From the NCBI GenBank assembly GCA_028532985.1, contig JANCIK010000001.1, positions 1,178,001 through 1,242,000 of the forward strand: 64,000 nt of DNA, read 5' to 3'. The notes under the pieces were generated by a model. The model was not told the origin of the DNA. It saw only the letters and a program-made list of their open reading frames with translations, and searched no databases. Position 1 is the first letter of the stretch. Each line of letters begins with the position of its first letter. A program made the translations under genes and the position numbers. This DNA is from Stropharia rugosoannulata. Taxonomy: Eukaryota; Basidiomycota; Agaricomycetes; Agaricales; Strophariaceae. Positions 60,085 to 64,000 of this stretch are shown here, piece after piece.

Positions 60085-60467
60085 ATGCAAAGGAGAGGAG
60101 AGGATCGAGACGGCCAGCGTCGTAGATGCGTAAGCTTAAGAGGCTTATCGACAGACGTACCGCATGAATTCGGCTGATAGCAATAAAAATAGATTATTTT
60201 TACCCCTTAGCAGATAAGACGGCTCTACTTCCGCTGTACGGGAACCAGCACGGCGCAACACATTGCTCTTTTTATCGAGTTCGTTCACACATTGCAGAGG
60301 GTATTGCAGATCATGCAATAGATAGGCTCACAAGGCCCGGGCTAAACAGAGAACATGGGTTTTGAGTATCCAAAAGTGCATTACAGGAGTGATCTGAGCT
60401 ACAAAACAATCAATAGGATGAAATAGCTTAAATAGTAAGTAGTATACGAAGATCGTCGCGGCATAGG
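60085..60467. other. Intergenic region
   Basis: About 380 bp between the LAP3 start and the CTR9 stop on the same strand. It should hold the LAP3 promoter and CTR9 3' end; no specific element stands out. Confidence 0.5.
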
Positions 60468-63400
60468 CTACGACATCTCTTCGTCCGTATCCGAAAGCAT
60501 TTCTTTACTTTTGCTGTACCGGAAAGATCAGCTGACAAGTTCCTAATACACACCAACATGGACTTACAACTGCTTTTTGCGTGGGCTGTTGGTATCCTCC
60601 TCATCATCGTCTCTCACAACGCGCTTCTTAGTAACGCGCTGCGACGATCTTTCAATACGGTTCCTTGGATATATGACAATAGCTCACCTTCTTCGCCGGC
60701 TTCTCCACCTCATCTTCTTCGCTGAACATAGGTTGATCTTCATCTTCTTGCTCACTTATAGGCTCAGCCTTCTTTAGCTTGCCGCGGCGCTTCTTCTTCG
60801 GTTCACCCTCATCACCACTCACTGCCTCACTCTTCACTTTCTCTTTCTTCGGTTTCTTGGGTCTCTTCTCCCGCTCTTCGTCGCTCTCTATCCGCGCCTC
60901 GCGAGTCCATTCCATAGCTTGTTCCCTAGCAATCCGACGTTCCTCAGCAAGTTTCTCTTCTTCAATGCGCTCTTGTTCCAAACGCGCTCGCTGTAAGTAC
61001 GTCATCAGCCATACTGCCCGTAACAAAGTATTTCGTGATATACTCACTTCCAATGCCTCCGCGCGCTCCTTCTCCTCTTGTCGTCTCTGCCTAGCAGCGT
61101 CGAGCCTTGCCTGCGTCTCAGCCTCGAATTGCCGTTGATTGGACAGGTGCTCTTCAGCTTTACGAAGCAAACTCTCTCCGTACTTCCGTCGGTGTCCTGC
61201 AATCTCGCGATCATAGGGTACGACCGACGACTTATCCGCAGCTAGGGAGGCGAACAGTCTGAAAAGTGCCGATTAGCGTTATACTATGTGTGAGAATAAA
61301 AAGGCGCACTTTTGAGCATGCGCAGCAGAGTCAATGACGTTCTGCAAGTCCTTGAGTGTACGCTTAGAGACTTTGACAGAGAACAACAGTTCGGCAGATT
61401 TTTGCTGGATCATAGCAATGTTGTAAAGAGTGGCTTTGTCGTTCGGATGTATATGCAGAGCCTAAATAATTGTTAAGTTTAACAGTAAACTGTGTAATAA
61501 AGAGCATCACTTACGGCCTGGGCGTATTTAAGCGCATTCTTGATTGCGACATACGACTGATCCTTCATGGCTTTGGCGTACCATGATCTGCAGAGACAAA
61601 GAAGGACCGACACGTTCTGGCCATTGTAAAATCGCTCTGAAGCAGTCTCATACTAGAATTAAAAGGCCTCAGGAATAATGGCGCGCATTAATATCGAGTC
61701 ACTTACACTCTCAATGGCACGGTCAAATTCATCCCTAGCATAGTAGCAATGGCCGATGTTAAAGTAAACACTTCCATCGTTGATAGACTCCCGGACTTTA
61801 GCGAAGATGTCTAGCGCCTCCCGTGCATTCTGCAAGCGCTTCATAGCCTCTTCCGAGCCTGGCAGTCGCGTTGGAGCAACCGACCCAAGCGAGTCTTCTG
61901 CAGTTATGATAGCAAGGCCCTGAGCAGCAAATGCACACATAGGATCCAGCTGAAGAGCTTTGTCGTAGAATTCAGCGGACCTCTGGAATCCCCTTTTCTT
62001 CTCTTCCAGTGCCTTGGAACTTGTGTCCCTATTCTCCCGCGACTGTTGATATTGTATCCAAGCGGCTGCGCATAGTGAATAGACATCATGTTTGTCGTGA
62101 TCTTTGAGTGTAGTGAAGACGAACTCTTTGGCGACCTTTGGGGAGCCGCTGTGGATAAGGAAGTATGTGTAGAATGCGCGCAGGTTGAGATTGCTATTTT
62201 GAGAAGCTAGAGACTGTTTTAACAGATCGTGAGCATCGTTTAATCGATTCGATTTTGTTAGCATATGCGCTTGACGAATTTTTGCTGTAAGGTACTAAGT
62301 AAAATCATCAAACAAGTGGAAGGACGTGGCATACCGTCAACATATTCAGAATGTCGAGACAGCAATTTATCATATGCTTCTTTCGCCATGTTCTCTGCTC
62401 CTTGGTCTTCGTATACACGCGCGAGGTTGTAGAGCAGGGTCGTAGCAAGTCCTTCCGCTGCATTCGGGTTCAGAGTGCCAGTGGTTACCAAAGCATTCTC
62501 ATACATGGTCTGCGCTTCTGCTAGCCGACCTTCCAGATGATGCAAAACACCAATGTTGTTGATCAGTTTAGGATCTGCTTGGCCAGACGCCTGACTGATC
62601 CTGAGTGCCTCTTTGAGCGCCTTTCCTGTGCGGTCCAGGTTTTCATCTTGCCACAGCCGAGCTATTTCAGCATGCATCTCAACATCTTCTGAAATTCCCC
62701 GTGCTACTCTCGATGAATTGTGTCCAGTGCGCGCTTCTTCCAACTCGATGTCTTTGCCAACCCTGTCGAAGAGTTCTCGTGCACGTGTTTTTTCTTGAGC
62801 CACATCAGCACTCGACACTCCTGGCCGTGGGTGTGCTCTCAATGAAGCCAACATGACAGTGGCTTCAATGGAACGTTGCGGATGCCGCGCTTGTATCAGG
62901 GTATCTAGAGTGTGGATAGCAGCAGCCATTTCATCTGGGTGGCGATATGTAAGAGTCAAGTAAATCAAAAGCGTATGCGACTAACTGTTTAACAGCTGCA
63001 TTTGGGCAAGACCAATAGCTCCGACAACATTTTTGGGCTGACCTTCGACAGCTGCAGAATAGTGTTTGGTCGCCTGGCTGATGGCATTGCTTACATGGGC
63101 TACCCTACCAGAGCGCAGATAACCTTCTGTGAGTACGGTCAGGGTATCGGCGAATTGAATTGTTCGCTCAGCCAATTTCAGAGCCTATAACCAGCAGAAT
63201 AAATAAGGTCTCGAAATAAAACAGGGTTAAAATACGTACTCTTGTGTGATTGCCCTTCATCAAGAATAGTTCACAGAGAGCATTTGATGCTGCCGCATTC
63301 CGGTTATTGGCATGGAAAGCACGCTCCACCAGCTTCGTTCCCCTCAAGAAAGCTTGTTTCTTCTCAGCGTCAGAGATTTGATCACTCTTGCTAAAGTTGA

Positions 63401-64000
63401 TTGCTTCAAGTCCAAGAAGTAGTTGTGCAGACCATTCCGAAGGATTCTGTGAAGCAACGGCTATGAGACTACCATGTAACTAGAAAACATTGGAAGCTTA
63501 CCACTTCCAAACTGCGCTCCCATGCTTCCTTGGCTTTGGCCTTGTAGTCCAATGCCCAAAGACAGAGACCTATGCCTATTCGAGGGTCGGGAGTGCAATA
63601 GGGATTGTATCGTAGAACGTCTTGGAACACGCGGAGAGCTTCTCGGTAGTGACGTCGCGCGTACAGGATACGTGCCTGAAGCAGTAAAGCAAAGAGCGAA
63701 TTCCTATGAGGTAAGACATACCTTGCCCAGTAACGCGATCAGATTTGTAGGTTTGTCGGCCAACACACCCTCAAACGACCGCATCGCATCATCCATGGAC
63801 CGTGTTGCCAGTTGTTGAACACCTATTCAACATTAGGGTATACTTCGTTTACGAGAACTATACGCACCTCGGGTGAGGAAAGAGAGAGTCCCACTAACAC
63901 CTTCGCCTGATTCGGCGCCAGCGCGTTCTCCATGATTGAGGTATTGAGCGGCTATACTATAATAGTCTTCTTTGGATTGTTCGGACACCAATACATCCTG
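60468..64000 (-). CDS. CTR9: CTR9, Paf1-complex TPR subunit (N-terminus beyond the window)
   Basis: Partial gene running off the right edge. Exons read from the edge: 64000-63868, 63822-63722, 63675-63502, 63446-63240, 63184-62986, 62934-62335, 62284-61707, 61652-61515, 61461-61310, 61258-61048, 60990-60688, 60638-60568, 60507-60468. The visible part is a long run of TPR helices (AQTMYENALVTTGTLNPNA, DVYSLCAAAWIQYQ, SVYFNIGHCYYARDEFDRAI), then a charged helix of KAEEHL/RARLEQERIEEEK type and an acidic, Lys-rich tail ending DTDEEMS. CTR9 scaffolds the Paf1 elongation complex on RNA polymerase II. Intron 60991-61047 is 57 bp and open in frame, so retention would not break the protein. Confidence 0.95.

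Noticed and set aside
1..64000. A secondary-metabolite cluster, CRISPR array, retrotransposon with LTRs or a viral insertion
   Set aside because: No backbone synthase, repeat-spacer array, reverse transcriptase or matching long terminal repeats were seen by eye.

Overview
This 64 kb window is nuclear DNA of a filamentous basidiomycete, most likely an Agaricomycete. The genes are broken up by many short introns (mostly 45-70 bp, with GT-AG ends), exons are often very short, and the gene content is fungal: palC, Gti1/Pac2 (WOPR) regulators, MCY1, Ppg1 and a Cys3-type bZIP. All exon-intron models were built by hand from splice signals, reading phase and knowledge of the protein families. Each model closes in frame, but none is backed by transcript data.

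Layout from left to right. 1-3 kb: a TA-flanked inverted-repeat element (MITE), a secreted SRPBCC-fold protein and a Rho2-like GTPase. 5.9-13 kb: a hemerythrin-like protein converging on ISA2, then a CRAL-TRIO protein converging on the phosphatase PPG1. 14.7-25.9 kb: a C2H2 zinc-finger gene, the splicing factor CWC24, a bZIP regulator behind a long leader and a dense cluster of bZIP sites, and a cytoplasmic LysM protein. 27.8-32.8 kb: GLTP, free-methionine-sulfoxide reductase and cysteinyl-tRNA synthetase. 35.9-40.2 kb: two tandem WOPR-domain regulators. 41-47.4 kb: TFIIA large subunit TOA1, two identical convergent tRNA-Val(AAC) genes flanking a small coiled-coil gene and palC, then PIG-U. 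47.5-60.1 kb: the cysteine synthase MCY1, a paraoxonase-like beta-propeller, the SAGA subunit ADA2, a CoA-binding-fold protein, a membrane protein of unknown function and bleomycin hydrolase (LAP3). 60.5 kb to the end: CTR9 of the Paf1 complex, whose N-terminus lies beyond the window.

Most genes are housekeeping (transcription, splicing, Fe-S assembly, GPI anchoring, tRNA charging). There is no sign of a secondary-metabolite cluster, and I did not find a convincing new multi-gene system. Several genes touch sulfur metabolism (Cys3-type bZIP, MCY1, CysRS, fRMsr, ISA2), but they are scattered, so this may be chance. The most unusual signals are microexons of 7, 14 and 6 nt inside conserved motifs of the Rho2 and MCY1 genes, an apparent GC-AG intron in the Rho2 P-loop, the bZIP-site cluster with a long uORF-bearing leader at 18.6-20.2 kb, and the left-end MITE. 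The larger gene-poor gaps (about 2.9-5.9, 21.2-24.4, 25.9-27.8 and 32.8-35.9 kb) hold nothing I can name.
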